From Paenibacillus tyrphae (GTDB lineage Bacteria > Bacillota > Bacilli > Paenibacillales > NBRC-103111), in the NCBI RefSeq assembly GCF_000722545.1, contig NZ_JNVM01000008.1:248001-312000 (forward strand): a DNA stretch of 64,000 bases, in the 5' to 3' direction. The notes beneath the pieces are model-generated. The model did not search any database. It worked only from the letters and a program-made list of their open reading frames with translations, and had not been told where the DNA came from. Made by a program: the position numbers and the translations under genes. Below are positions 14,980 through 24,818 of this stretch, piece after piece. Positions within the stretch are counted from its first letter, which is position 1. Each line of letters opens with the position of its first letter.

Positions 14980-16824
14980 TTACACCGCTTTGCAGGGAAG
15001 CGTGATGGAAAATGTCGTCCCCTGCCCCGGCTGACTTTTGACATGTACGTTGCCCTCGTGGGCTTCTATGATGTTCTTTACGATGGACAGCCCTAATCCT
15101 GTTCCGCCGGTAGCTCCGCGCGTACGGGCTTTGTCCGCCTTGTAGAACCGTTCGAAGATATACGGCAGGTCTTCCGCCGGAATGCCGTAGCCTTGGTCCA
15201 CCACCTCGATTAATACCGCGTCTTCCCCTTTGTAACGCGTACGTGCCCCACTCAGTTGAATAAGCGATTGCGATGGCGTATGCCGGATCGCATTGTCCAG
15301 CAGATTGGTCAGCACCTGCTCCATCCGGTCTTCATCGGCCTGGTACAGCACCAGCTCCTCCTCAGGCAGGATGCAGGTCATCGTAATGCCGTGTTCCTTG
15401 GACAAGCCGGCGAATTTACGATGTATCCGCTTTATGAACGTGTTCACTTCCAGCTCGCGTAAGTTCAATTCCATATTGCCCGTCTCCATCTTCGCGAGGT
15501 CGAGCAAATCCTTAACGAGCCGGCCCATGCGAAGCGACTCGTCGTGAATGACCTGCGCCAGATCCTTGCGCTCTTCCGGTGTAGCTGCGATATCGTCGAT
15601 CAACGCCTCGCTGTAGCCCTGCAGCATTGAGAGCGGCGTGCGCAGCTCGTGCGATACGTTGGCGACAAAATCTTTGCGCAGCTTGTCGAGCCGGAATTCC
15701 TCCGTGACGTCCCGCATAACGGCGACGACCCCGCGCACAATCTCATGCGAATACAACGGCGCCATCACGACGGACCATACTTCACTCTGTACATGCAGCT
15801 TCGCCGTCATTTCCTTTGCCTCGGAGATGACCCCTTGGAATAACGGCTGAAGCGGCTCGGGGACCGTTTCCGGCTTCTGCAGCATTTGTCTTTCGTCCTG
15901 ACCGGACCAGTCGTCCGTCCAGTGAATCTCGTTCCAATCCCGTACGACCTTATCTCCCGGAGGATTGGTCAGAATGACTTTCCCGTCGGCGTCGAACGTA
16001 ATCACCGCATCCCCCATGCTTCGCAGTACGCTGGCCAAGTGCTCCTTTTCGTGACTTAACGCTTTGATCGTATCCGAAAGCTTCTGTCCCATATGGTTGA
16101 ACGTTTTGCCCAGCTCGCCCAACTCGTCGGAAGATGTGATCGGTACCCGAGTATCGTATTCGCCCCTCGAGATAAGATCCGCCGCCTTCTTGAGCTGGAG
16201 CAGCGGCTGCGTAATTTTGGTCAGCAGGAAGAAGGCAAAGAACGTCGTCATCAGAAAGCCGGCGACGCCGACAACGACGAACAGCTTTTTGACATACGCC
16301 TGCGTCTCCTCCGCCGATTGCGTAAGCTGATACATGATAAGCACTCCGGCCGTTTGCGTCTGGCCTTCATTCATATAAGGCACGGCTACGGCCGTGTATT
16401 GATTGCTCAATGGCGCGCGAGGGAGGCCCGAGCTCGTGTTGCGGTTGTCGACAGGCTGCCCGGAGAGCGCCTTTTGCAAATCCGCTTTCGTGAAGAAATC
16501 GGTATAACGGAACGTCTTATCCTGCGCTTGTCCGAACGGCGGATCGATCTGCTCGAAATTGGCAGTCACCATCAGGATGCTCGCCCCTTGGGCGCTAAGC
16601 AGCTCATTGACAACTTGCAAATACCGCTGCTCTTCCTTATGCAAGGAGATTTCATTAGCAACTTTGACCGCCAGCCTCGTGAGCGTTTCCGCCTGATCCT
16701 TCGACTTGGGGAACGACGTTTCGATATATCGGAACAAAAAAAGGCTGAGCGTCAATAAAACGACAACAACCAGCCCGATAATCGTAATCCACAGTTTACC
16801 GACAACGCTTTTTAAAATAAACAT
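14980..16824 (-). CDS. resE: Sensor histidine kinase ResE
   Basis: The 614-residue kinase has two membrane segments (about 8-30 and 183-205) that flank an extracytoplasmic domain, a HAMP domain, a PAS domain (DAVITFDADGKVILTN), the phospho-acceptor VSHELRTPLS and N, G1 and G2 boxes of the ATPase (NLLDNAIRHT, VDQGYGIP, GTGLGLSI). With ResD it controls genes for respiration and low-oxygen growth in B. subtilis. The ATG is two bases past the resD stop. Its place at the end of the resABCDE row supports the name over paralogues such as PhoR. Confidence 0.92.
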   Translation of the reverse strand: MFILKSVVGKLWITIIGLVVVVLLTLSLFLFRYIETSFPKSKDQAETLTRLAVKVANEISLHKEEQRYLQVVNELLSAQGASILMVTANFEQIDPPFGQAQDKTFRYTDFFTKADLQKALSGQPVDNRNTSSGLPRAPLSNQYTAVAVPYMNEGQTQTAGVLIMYQLTQSAEETQAYVKKLFVVVGVAGFLMTTFFAFFLLTKITQPLLQLKKAADLISRGEYDTRVPITSSDELGELGKTFNHMGQKLSDTIKALSHEKEHLASVLRSMGDAVITFDADGKVILTNPPGDKVVRDWNEIHWTDDWSGQDERQMLQKPETVPEPLQPLFQGVISEAKEMTAKLHVQSEVWSVVMAPLYSHEIVRGVVAVMRDVTEEFRLDKLRKDFVANVSHELRTPLSMLQGYSEALIDDIAATPEERKDLAQVIHDESLRMGRLVKDLLDLAKMETGNMELNLRELEVNTFIKRIHRKFAGLSKEHGITMTCILPEEELVLYQADEDRMEQVLTNLLDNAIRHTPSQSLIQLSGARTRYKGEDAVLIEVVDQGYGIPAEDLPYIFERFYKADKARTRGATGGTGLGLSIVKNIIEAHEGNVHVKSQPGQGTTFSITLPCKAV

Positions 16825-16825
16825 G

Positions 16826-17542
16826 TTATTTCGGGACCTCGAGCTTGTAGCCTACGCCCCAAACCGTCGTAATCATGGAGGCAGCGTCCGGCGACACTTT
16901 ATTCAGCTTCTCGCGCAGCCGTTTCACATGAGTATCGACTGTGCGCAAATCACCGAAAAACTCGTAGTTCCATACGTCCTTAAGCAGCTCTTCCCGAGAA
17001 AACACCTTATCCGGCGACACCGCCAAATAATGAAGTAGCTCGTATTCTTTCGGAGTCAACGCCACTTCCTGTCCTCCGGCCGTAACGCGGTGAGCGTCGT
17101 GCTCGATCACCAAATTCGGGAATACGATATTATTGCTCGAATTTACTTCCTTGGATAAATACGCGGTGACCGAAGATCTCCGCAAAATCGCCTTGACGCG
17201 GTAAATAACCTCGCGGGGACTGAACGGCTTCACCACATAGTCGTCCGCTCCCGATTCGAAGCCTTGAACGCGGTTCGTTTCTTCGCCTTTGGCCGTCAGC
17301 ATAATGACCGGCGTCGATTTCACCTGGCGCAGCCGGGCGCATACCTCGTTGCCGTCGATGCCCGGCAGCATGACGTCTAGCAAAATCAGATCGTAATCCT
17401 GATCCAACGCTTTGCGCAGCGCCGATTCGCCGTCCTCGGCTTCGTCAATGCTGTAATTTTCTTTCTCTAAATACATCCGCAGCAGGCGGCGAATCCGTTC
17501 CTCATCATCGACAACCAATATGTTCAACTTCGTCTCGCTCAT
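16826..17542 (-). CDS. resD: Response regulator ResD
   Basis: OmpR/PhoB-type regulator of 238 residues. The receiver domain carries the acidic pair (VDDEE), the phospho-accepting Asp in LILLDVMLPG, and the switch Thr and Lys (MLTAKGE, VVKPFSPRE). The winged-helix domain follows (YELLHYLAVSP, TVDTHVKRLREKL). I chose the ATG at 17542 after an AGAGG site. It probably activates transcription of the res genes and other respiratory genes together with ResE. Confidence 0.94.
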   Translation of the reverse strand: MSETKLNILVVDDEERIRRLLRMYLEKENYSIDEAEDGESALRKALDQDYDLILLDVMLPGIDGNEVCARLRQVKSTPVIMLTAKGEETNRVQGFESGADDYVVKPFSPREVIYRVKAILRRSSVTAYLSKEVNSSNNIVFPNLVIEHDAHRVTAGGQEVALTPKEYELLHYLAVSPDKVFSREELLKDVWNYEFFGDLRTVDTHVKRLREKLNKVSPDAASMITTVWGVGYKLEVPK

Positions 17543-17611
17543 GGCTGAACCTCTTTTCAATTGAGATTAACGACCGTTATTTGAAACTCAGCATGCTGCC
17601 GCTATGCCGGT

Positions 17612-18859
17612 TTACGTGCCGGAGTACGAATGCAAGCCGGCAATCACCAGGTTTACGCCGATGAGCGTAAACATGACGACGAGAAACCCGATCACGGACA
17701 GCCAGGCGGATTTTTTACCTTGCCAGCCGCGGGAAAGACGAAGATGCAGGTACACCGCATAAAACAGCCAGACAATCAGCGCCCACACTTCCTTCGGATC
17801 CCAGCCCCAGAAGCGTCCCCACGCTTCATTCGCCCAAATCATCGCAAAGATGAGCGCCCCGAGCGTGAAGATCGGGTAACCGATAGCAATCGCCCGGTAG
17901 CCGATCTCATCCACATCCTCCGAGTCAATCCCTCGCATCGCCGGCTGAAGCGCTCGACCCAACGGCTTGCGGATCACAAGACGGATCAGCGCGTACAACA
18001 AGGCGCCCAGAAGGACCGACCAAATCACCGTATTAAACTTCCGCCCGGAATTCGCCCCCTCCATCCAGGACGGAGCTTCGAAGAGCGGCTCGGTCATCCC
18101 GAGAAAAGGCTTCATTTCCAACTGCTCGCTCTGATACGGTTTGACGATCGGAGGCAGTACGTACTCAACGTTTTGCTTCACGACTTGCTCGACATTATTG
18201 ATATCGGTCATCTTGACGTCACTGACGAACTTCGCTTTATACCCTGCTGCGTTAAAGCCGAAGATGGCAACGACGAACGAGATAATCATAAGCAGGGTAA
18301 AAATGGTAAACTCGACGCCCCGCTGCTCCTTCCGGTCCGCTTTGGATGTTCCTGCGAAGTTGACGTTCTGGAGCAGATACATCAAGCCTGCGGCAAACCC
18401 GACGGCGAAGAACGCTTCGCCGAGAGCCGCAGTCGTCACGTGGATTTTGAGCCAGTAGCTTTGTAGCGCCGGAATAAGCGGCTGCACTTCGCGCGGGAAC
18501 ACGGAAGCATATGCGATGATGATAATCGATACGGGCATCGCGAATACGCCGAGCGCAGACGTGCGATAAATCAAGTAGACGACGATAAACGCGAGCACGC
18601 TCATCATTCCGAGGAACGTCATGAATTCGTACATGTTGCTCGTCGGAATATGCCCGCCTTCCGCCCAGCGGGTAAAGAAAAACGTCACGTGACACAAAAA
18701 TCCGATCACGGTCAGGATGAAGCCGATGAAGCCCCACCGCTTGGCGAACCCTTCGGGATCCGCCTCTTGAATCGATTTTTTCCCAGTAACGGCTATGACG
18801 AAGCCGAGCAATGCCAGGGCGTACACGATAAAAGCAATCAGCAAAAACGTGCTACTCAC
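17612..18859 (-). CDS. resC: Cytochrome c biogenesis protein ResC (CcsA)
   Basis: ResC with ResB forms the system II haem exporter and cytochrome c synthetase. The 415-residue protein has about eight membrane helices and the tryptophan-rich haem motif WGRFWGWDPKEVW near residue 345, with external histidines. The GTG start overlaps the resB stop (GTGA), so the two are translationally coupled. Confidence 0.94.
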   Translation of the reverse strand: MSSTFLLIAFIVYALALLGFVIAVTGKKSIQEADPEGFAKRWGFIGFILTVIGFLCHVTFFFTRWAEGGHIPTSNMYEFMTFLGMMSVLAFIVVYLIYRTSALGVFAMPVSIIIIAYASVFPREVQPLIPALQSYWLKIHVTTAALGEAFFAVGFAAGLMYLLQNVNFAGTSKADRKEQRGVEFTIFTLLMIISFVVAIFGFNAAGYKAKFVSDVKMTDINNVEQVVKQNVEYVLPPIVKPYQSEQLEMKPFLGMTEPLFEAPSWMEGANSGRKFNTVIWSVLLGALLYALIRLVIRKPLGRALQPAMRGIDSEDVDEIGYRAIAIGYPIFTLGALIFAMIWANEAWGRFWGWDPKEVWALIVWLFYAVYLHLRLSRGWQGKKSAWLSVIGFLVVMFTLIGVNLVIAGLHSYSGT

Positions 18860-20535
18860 GTTTCAATCACCTTTCTTTCCAGCGTCTTCGGATCGATGTC
18901 GATTCCCGTTTTTATCAAGACCTGGGCCACTTCCTTCCGGATGCCGTACCAGTTCTTGTTCGTATGAGCGCCCAGCGCAAGCCGTCCGTTATCGATGCGC
19001 AGCCAGATTCGGCGATGGTGCCAGTAAAAGCCCATGATCAAGCCGATCATCGAAATGGCCGCACCGACCCATATATACGGCATTGCCCGGTCGATCCGGA
19101 TATTCAAGTAACTGACATAATCCGAAATGGCTACGTCGGCCATCGAACCAACGGACAGCTCCAGCTTGGCGCCAAGCGCTCCGTTGATTTCGTCTTGACG
19201 GAAATTGACTTTATCCAACTGACGCGGGAAGTACATGTAAGGCTCCCCTTCCGGCTTCAAGCCCGGTCCCGAAATGGCGAATACGAACGCCGGAGCTTTC
19301 GGTTCGTTGGACTTGGTCATCGGAACGCCCTTGTCATCCAAAGCAAATTCGGGGAAATACGCCTTCAGCTTCAATTGGTAAGGACCCGCGCTGTACGATT
19401 CCGCAGGCTTGTTCATCGGCAGCTCGAAGCTTCCGTATGTCTCTCCGGTTTGTTTGTTTTTAAGCGTCGGCTTGACGGATATGAGCGTCGGAGACGGCTT
19501 GAAGTCGAATTGATACGCGAGAAGTCCATTGTACTCCAGCGGCTCGTTCACGACAATATTCTGGCGGTGTACTTCTTCCAGCACCGGCTCCTTCGCCGGA
19601 TCGTCGCAGTCCGCCTTACACTTGTACAGCACCGCTTTCGTTTCAAATATCTTCGGAACGTCCTGCCCTTTCGAACGGAAGCCCTCCGACATCTCTTCCG
19701 GCTTGTAAAATTCCAGCGTAAACTTTTCGTTCTTCAAATAATAAGGAGTCTCAGGAATTTTGACAAGCCTGCCTTCCGGAAAAGCAATATGCTGATCCAT
19801 ATGCCACCCCGGAATGCTGCGCATCAATACGGCGCCCAGAAAAATAATCAAGCCGATATGATTGATATAAGGTCCCCAGCGGCTGAAGCGGTTTTTCTCC
19901 GCCAGCAGGGCCATGCCGTCCGTATGTACGCGGTAGCGCTGCTTGCGGAGCACCTCCGCCGCCTGCTCCGTCCAAGCTTCCGGCGACTGTACCGAGCCTT
20001 GGGCAGCGGCCGGAAGCGGTCCTGTAAAAGTTACTTTTTGACGCGTGATGAAGCTTAAATGCTTGCGGATCTGCTGCTTATTGAGCGCCCGGTACAACGG
20101 CAGCACGCGGTCCAGACTGCAGACGACGAGCGACGTGCCGATCATGAACAGCAGCGTAATGAACCACCAGGATTCGAATGTATGGGATAGCCCCAACAAA
20201 TAATAAATGTACCCGATCGTTCCGTACGTTTCTTTATAATACACCGCAGGGTCGATGTTCAGAAACGTATTTTCCTGCGGATATACGGTCCCCAGAATCG
20301 AGCCCAGCAGCGTGATCGCGATGAGATAAACGGCGATTTTGACGGACGAGAAAAAATTCCACACCCGGTCCAGTACGCCGGGATTGGCACGCTGGGATCG
20401 CCGGGCGACCCCGTCATACCGCATCTCAAGCGGCTCGCTGCCGCCTTCGTCCGAAAGCGGCTTGCCACAGGACTCGCACAGTAGGGTGCCGACATGATTC
20501 TGGTGTCCGCATTCGCACTTCGTATTTTGAATCAT
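18856..20535 (-). CDS. resB: Cytochrome c biogenesis protein ResB with N-terminal zinc ribbon
   Basis: The 559-residue protein is a ResB/Ccs1 subunit with membrane segments near residues 70-90, 130-150 and 215-235, a large outer domain and a final helix near 510. Unusually, it begins with a cytosolic CECG...CESCG zinc-ribbon motif at about 7-23, before the first helix. The ATG at 20535 lies 2 bases past the resA stop, behind GGTGGAAG. It should hold haem with ResC for ligation to apocytochrome c. Confidence 0.92.
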   Translation of the reverse strand: MIQNTKCECGHQNHVGTLLCESCGKPLSDEGGSEPLEMRYDGVARRSQRANPGVLDRVWNFFSSVKIAVYLIAITLLGSILGTVYPQENTFLNIDPAVYYKETYGTIGYIYYLLGLSHTFESWWFITLLFMIGTSLVVCSLDRVLPLYRALNKQQIRKHLSFITRQKVTFTGPLPAAAQGSVQSPEAWTEQAAEVLRKQRYRVHTDGMALLAEKNRFSRWGPYINHIGLIIFLGAVLMRSIPGWHMDQHIAFPEGRLVKIPETPYYLKNEKFTLEFYKPEEMSEGFRSKGQDVPKIFETKAVLYKCKADCDDPAKEPVLEEVHRQNIVVNEPLEYNGLLAYQFDFKPSPTLISVKPTLKNKQTGETYGSFELPMNKPAESYSAGPYQLKLKAYFPEFALDDKGVPMTKSNEPKAPAFVFAISGPGLKPEGEPYMYFPRQLDKVNFRQDEINGALGAKLELSVGSMADVAISDYVSYLNIRIDRAMPYIWVGAAISMIGLIMGFYWHHRRIWLRIDNGRLALGAHTNKNWYGIRKEVAQVLIKTGIDIDPKTLERKVIET

Positions 20536-20537
20536 GC

Positions 20538-21077
20538 CTACTTCCACCCTTGTTTCTGCGGTAATAGCGATGTGATGGTCTTCTCAATATATGCCTCGTC
20601 CATTTCGCCGATCCGCATGACGTCGACCTTCCCTTCCGGTCCGATGAAGAACGTGGTCGGATACTGGGAAACGCCGTAACGCTTGCGGGTTTCCTCGTTC
20701 TTGTCGAGCAGAATCGGGAACGTAACGTTATATTGACTGACGAAGTTTTCGACCGCGACTCTGGGCTCGTCCAGATTGAGGCCGAGAATTTCGACATTTT
20801 TATCCGCCCACTTGGCATGCTGTCTTTCTAGCGCCGGCATTTCGTTGCGGCAGGGCTCGCAGAACGTTCCCCAGAAGTTGACGACGACGACTTTGCCGCG
20901 GTAATCCGATAGTTTGCGGGTGGTGCCGTCCAGGCCGAGCAGCTTAAAATCCGGCGCCTCCGAGCCTTGCGTCGGTTTCTTGTCGCTCCCAAACAGATTG
21001 CTCGCGAGCGTGAGCGCGCCTATGACGATAATGACGGCAAAAATGGAAATTTGGACCCATCGTCTATGTTTCCCCAT
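20538..21077 (-). CDS. resA: Thiol-disulfide oxidoreductase ResA
   Basis: ResA reduces the disulfide in apocytochrome c on the outer side of the membrane before haem is attached. The 179-residue protein has one N-terminal anchor (about 9-27) and a thioredoxin fold with the ResA-type active site CEPC (Cys73, Cys76) in NFWGTFCEPCRNEMP and a cis-Pro in YPTTFF. First gene of the res row. Confidence 0.95.
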   Translation of the reverse strand: MGKHRRWVQISIFAVIIVIGALTLASNLFGSDKKPTQGSEAPDFKLLGLDGTTRKLSDYRGKVVVVNFWGTFCEPCRNEMPALERQHAKWADKNVEILGLNLDEPRVAVENFVSQYNVTFPILLDKNEETRKRYGVSQYPTTFFIGPEGKVDVMRIGEMDEAYIEKTITSLLPQKQGWK

Positions 21078-21129
21078 ATTCTCACACCTTTAAAACGAGA
21101 GTTGACTGACTGACAAATATCACACTTCC

Positions 21130-21135
21130 ATTATA
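21130..21135 (-). promoter_or_regulatory. -10 element upstream of resA
   Basis: TATAAT on the minus strand about 50 bp before resA; no good -35, so an activator such as ResD could be needed. Confidence 0.4.
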
Positions 21136-21154
21136 TCGAAAATGGTCCTTGTAA

Positions 21155-21916
21155 TTATTCGCCTTTTTGAATTTTATGTGACTTGCTTTCTCCCGCTTTA
21201 AGCGCTTCCTGGCGAAGCTCGTTGACCTCCTGCGGGGTCAGGTGGCGGAACTTGCCCCGGGGGATGCCGGAAAGCTGAAGCGGCCCGAATTGAATCCGTT
21301 TCAGTTTGATCACCGGATGATGGATCGCGTCGAACATCCGCCGCACCTGCCGGTTGCGCCCTTCGTAAATCGTAATTTTCACGACGGCTTCATTGGATTC
21401 CGGACGCACGTCCTGGTACTCCACCTCGGCGGGTGCGGTCATGCCGTCCTCCAGCTCAATCCCGTTCTTCAGCTTGTCCAGCAAGCTGCCGTGAGGCACA
21501 CCTTTGACCGTGGCCAAATAGGTGCGCGGCACGTGGTGCTTCGGATGGGTCAGCAAATGGGCGAATTCGCCGTCGTTGGTGAGCAGCAGCAAGCCTTCCG
21601 TTTCGTAATCGAGCCTGCCGATCGGGTAGATGCGCTGCTTGATGTTTTTGAAAAACTCCGTCACCGTTTTGCGTCCTTCGGGATCTTGAGCGCTTGTGAT
21701 GACGCCTTTCGGCTTGTTAAAGATCACATACACTTTCGATTGCCGGCGGATCGGCTTGCCGTCCACTTTAATGAAATCCTGGGAAGGGTCAACCTTCACC
21801 CCCAGGGTCGTTACTACCTTGTCATTGACTTCCACACGCCCTGCGGTAATCAATTCTTCACACTTGCGGCGGGAGGCCACACCCGCTTCGGCCAACACTT
21901 TTTGCAATCTATCCAT
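21155..21916 (-). CDS. rluB: 23S rRNA pseudouridine synthase (RluB family)
   Basis: The 253-residue protein has an N-terminal S4 RNA-binding domain (LQKVLAEAGVASRRKCEELI) and a RsuA/RluB catalytic domain with the nucleophilic Asp in GRLDYETEGLLLLTNDG, plus YEGRNRQVRRM. It should modify U2605-type positions in 23S rRNA. The ATG at 21916 follows GAGGTG. It lies between the amidase-like gene and resA, as in many Bacillales. Confidence 0.93.
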   Translation of the reverse strand: MDRLQKVLAEAGVASRRKCEELITAGRVEVNDKVVTTLGVKVDPSQDFIKVDGKPIRRQSKVYVIFNKPKGVITSAQDPEGRKTVTEFFKNIKQRIYPIGRLDYETEGLLLLTNDGEFAHLLTHPKHHVPRTYLATVKGVPHGSLLDKLKNGIELEDGMTAPAEVEYQDVRPESNEAVVKITIYEGRNRQVRRMFDAIHHPVIKLKRIQFGPLQLSGIPRGKFRHLTPQEVNELRQEALKAGESKSHKIQKGE

Positions 21917-21934
21917 CTGTGGATTCACCTCAAG

Positions 21935-22276
21935 CTAATGATACCTATCCTCGGGTGAAATCACAAGTTGCGCCCACGGAAAATCGCCTCCAGGGCACGT
22001 AATCGAATGCGGAAAAATGTCGTCAGGCTGAAAACCGTACGTTTCCGCCAGCCGGAGGATCAGCTTGTTCATCAAAAACAGCTGCTCTTTCTCCGCAGAA
22101 GTGCGGACGGCGCGCGGTCCGGAGAAGTCCCCTTCGAGACACAGGTGGATGTAGAGCGGATCGGTTTGCTCGGAAGAAGGGATGATGTCGCCGTTTTTGG
22201 CGATGAAATAATCATATCCTTTTCCGTTAATGGAGGAGCAGGCGGAGTGGTGGATGACAATGCCGTAATACTGCAT
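21935..22276 (-). CDS. Small N-acetylmuramoyl-L-alanine amidase-like protein
   Basis: The 113-residue protein carries motifs of the amidase_2/PGRP fold: VIHHSA near residue 8, HLCLEGDF near 52 and HSITCPGGDFPW near 93. The two histidines and the Cys would bind zinc as in active amidases. No signal peptide is visible, so where it acts is uncertain. AACGAGGTG precedes the ATG at 22276; the frame is open far upstream but the extra sequence is the shadow of spmB. The place next to spmB suggests a spore link. Confidence 0.8.
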   Translation of the reverse strand: MQYYGIVIHHSACSSINGKGYDYFIAKNGDIIPSSEQTDPLYIHLCLEGDFSGPRAVRTSAEKEQLFLMNKLILRLAETYGFQPDDIFPHSITCPGGDFPWAQLVISPEDRYH

Positions 22277-22413
22277 GCGGTTCACCTCGTTAAGGCTGGA
22301 CTGCTCACAGTATATGTGCGGAGAGGATGGGGGGTGATGCGGAGCCCGGCGAATAAGCCGGAGCGGGCGGAAGACGGGTCCGCTCGCATGGGCCTGCGAT
22401 CCACCTGCTGCGT

Positions 22414-22947
22414 TCAGGCAAATACCAGCGAGCAGATCGCAATCGAAGCGATGAATCCGACGGCGTCGGAAATAAGACCGACCTTGAGGGCGTAGCCGGC
22501 CCTGCGGATGCCGATGGCGCCGAAATAAACCGTAATGACATACAGCGTCGTATCCGTGCTTCCTTGAATCGTGGAAGCGATCCGGCCGATCATCGAATCG
22601 GGGCCAAACTCGGAGATCAGGTCTGTCGTGAAGGCAAGAGAGCCGGCACCCGTAATCGGGCGCAAAAAAGCGAGCGGAATAATATCGCCCGGAATGCCAA
22701 GCCGCTCGCAAATCGGCTTCAGCCAGCCGATCATCAGATCCATCGCCCCGGATGCGCGGAACACACTGATCGCCACCATCATGCCGACCAGATGCGGAAT
22801 AATCCGGATCGTCGTATCGAAGCCTTCTTTAGCCCCTTCCACAAACGATTCGTAGACGGGAACCTTGCGGTAAGCTGCATAAAGAGGAATGAAAACGATC
22901 ACGACAGGGATGGCCCATGCCGATATCCAATTGACTATGTTATACAC
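22414..22947 (-). CDS. spmB: Spore maturation protein B
   Basis: SpmB is a 177-residue membrane protein with gate-type (nucleoside recognition) helices (for example RIIPHLVGMMVAISVF, LRPITGAGS). With SpmA it is needed for normal spore core dehydration and heat resistance in B. subtilis. It follows spmA by 6 bp and dacB before that, the same operon order. Confidence 0.96.
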   Translation of the reverse strand: MYNIVNWISAWAIPVVIVFIPLYAAYRKVPVYESFVEGAKEGFDTTIRIIPHLVGMMVAISVFRASGAMDLMIGWLKPICERLGIPGDIIPLAFLRPITGAGSLAFTTDLISEFGPDSMIGRIASTIQGSTDTTLYVITVYFGAIGIRRAGYALKVGLISDAVGFIASIAICSLVFA

Positions 22948-22953
22948 GCTGGT

Positions 22954-23553
22954 TCATCCTTTCCCCTGTCCGGGCGGCGTTGATCGCTTGCGATACCACC
23001 GGTCAACCATGATGGCCGCCAAGGTCGAGATAAAGGTAGCTATCAGCGTCGTACCGACGATTTCCGCCGGATTCGCCGAATTGTAATTCATTCGTATGGC
23101 GATCAGCGTTGTCGGAATCAGCGTGATGCTGGCCGTATTGAGCGCAAGGAGCGTGCACATGGCGGGGCTTGCAATGTCTTTATGCTTGTTCAGTAGCTGC
23201 AGCTCCTGCATCGCTTTAATGCCCATCGGTGTGGCGGCATTACCCAATCCGAGGATGTTGGCGCTCATGTTCGACATAATGTATCCGAGCGCCGGATGAT
23301 TTTTGGGCACGCTGGGGAACAGCGCGCGCACGACCGGCGAGAGCAATTTCGCCAGCTTTTGCAGCAAGCCCGCGTCCTCGGCGATCCGCATGATGCCGAG
23401 CCAGAACACCATAATGCTGATGAGCCCGAAGCAGACCGTCACTCCGCTCTTAGCGCCGTCAAATACCGCCTCCGTGACCAATTCGATTCTGCCCTGAAAA
23501 GCAGCGACGACAAACCCCGCAACAATGAAAAACAACCATATCCAGTTGACCAT
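22954..23553 (-). CDS. spmA: Spore maturation protein A
   Basis: The 199-residue membrane protein has several helices and the conserved MSNMSANILGLGNAATPMG segment of the SpmA/nucleoside-recognition family. It works with SpmB in spore dehydration. It is 19 bp downstream of dacB and probably in one transcript. Confidence 0.96.
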   Translation of the reverse strand: MVNWIWLFFIVAGFVVAAFQGRIELVTEAVFDGAKSGVTVCFGLISIMVFWLGIMRIAEDAGLLQKLAKLLSPVVRALFPSVPKNHPALGYIMSNMSANILGLGNAATPMGIKAMQELQLLNKHKDIASPAMCTLLALNTASITLIPTTLIAIRMNYNSANPAEIVGTTLIATFISTLAAIMVDRWYRKRSTPPGQGKG

Positions 23554-23572
23554 GCCCGCCGCTCCCTTCCGC

Positions 23573-24745
23573 TTAATCCGCTTGCCCGGTAAACAGCACC
23601 CGGGTCAGCTCGGTCAAGATGTAGAGCCATTTGCGCGAACTGCCGCCGCCAAGCTCTTCCGCTTCCGCGAACGAATAGGCGGACCGTTCCTTCTGCTTCA
23701 GCCGGGGGCTATCCTTGGCAACAAGCGGGACCGAGCCGACCGGCTTGCCATCCAGCAGAAACTGCAGCCGCCCCGCTTCCCCGAGCCGACTTTCGACGGA
23801 AGCCGCATCATATAAAATCGGCTGACGCGCTAGTCTCCCGCGTTCCGCCTGCTCCGCCGGATACGAAAACGATGCCCCGGCGATAAGCCCGGTCCCTTCA
23901 ATCGTCTCCCCCTTCTCGGCCAAAGAAAGCAGGGGAAAATGCTTGAAACCGAAATCGAGCAGCCGGGTGTGGTCGATCCAATCATCGGGATCGTTCAAGG
24001 TCACGACAGCGAGCTGCTGCCCGCCTCGGGTCGCCGAGGAGACAAGGCACCGCTTGGCCAGCTTCGTATATCCGGTTTTCACCCCGTCCGCCCCTTCGTA
24101 AAGCGAAAGCATTTTATTTTTATTGATCCAGCTGTAATCCCAGGAATCGTTCGGATTCGGCACCTTCTTCACTTTCGTTTTCACAATCTCCTGAAACACG
24201 GGGTTTTTGAGCGCATAAGCGGTTAGCTTGGCCATATCGTTCGCAGTCGAATAGTGCCCTTGCTCGTCCAGGCCGGAAGGATTTTTGAAGCTGGAATTCG
24301 TCATCCCGACGACTTTCGCCTTCTCGTTCATCAAGAAGGCGAAGCCTTCCACGCTGCCGCCCACATGTTCGGCAATCGTAACCGCCGCATCATTCCCGGA
24401 ACGGAGCATCAAGCCGTACAGCATATCCTTGAGATTCATTTCCTCGTCCAGCCTCAGGAAAATGGACGACCCTTCTTTGCCGAAAGCGTTCTTGCTCACT
24501 TTCGCCCGGTCGGTCAAACGCCCATGCTCAATCGCGACAATCGCCGTCATGATTTTGGTCAGGCTGGCGATGCGCATCGGTTTGTCCCCCCTGGAGCTGT
24601 AAAGCAGACGCCCGGAAGCGACGTCGATCAGCGCCACAGCCTCCGCACCGGTCGATACGCCCGGAGCGGCGCTGACTCCCGCAGGCGGAATTGCGCCCAT
24701 ATAAACCAGCAGCAATGCGAGCAAAAGCAGACATCCTTTTCTCAT
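23573..24745 (-). CDS. dacB: Sporulation D-alanyl-D-alanine carboxypeptidase DacB
   Basis: The 390-residue serine peptidase has a signal peptide (about 1-26), the SLTK motif (Ser61, Lys64), SGN at 116-118 and KTG at 223-225, and a C-terminal DacB-type domain with a final helix. In B. subtilis DacB, made under SigE, trims cross-links in the spore cortex. GGGAGG precedes the ATG at 24745. spmA and spmB follow at once, which is what marks it as DacB and not DacA or DacF. Confidence 0.93.
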   Translation of the reverse strand: MRKGCLLLLALLLVYMGAIPPAGVSAAPGVSTGAEAVALIDVASGRLLYSSRGDKPMRIASLTKIMTAIVAIEHGRLTDRAKVSKNAFGKEGSSIFLRLDEEMNLKDMLYGLMLRSGNDAAVTIAEHVGGSVEGFAFLMNEKAKVVGMTNSSFKNPSGLDEQGHYSTANDMAKLTAYALKNPVFQEIVKTKVKKVPNPNDSWDYSWINKNKMLSLYEGADGVKTGYTKLAKRCLVSSATRGGQQLAVVTLNDPDDWIDHTRLLDFGFKHFPLLSLAEKGETIEGTGLIAGASFSYPAEQAERGRLARQPILYDAASVESRLGEAGRLQFLLDGKPVGSVPLVAKDSPRLKQKERSAYSFAEAEELGGGSSRKWLYILTELTRVLFTGQAD

Positions 24746-24818
24746 CTTTATCCTCCCACGCGCCATCCTACAGGAAAGGCCGACTATCATCGGTCGGACA
24801 ACTCCATGTCTTTGTACA

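Noticed and set aside
22277..22711. N-terminal extension of the amidase-like ORF
   Set aside because: It is out-of-frame spmB sequence; a good start with ribosome-binding site is at 22276.
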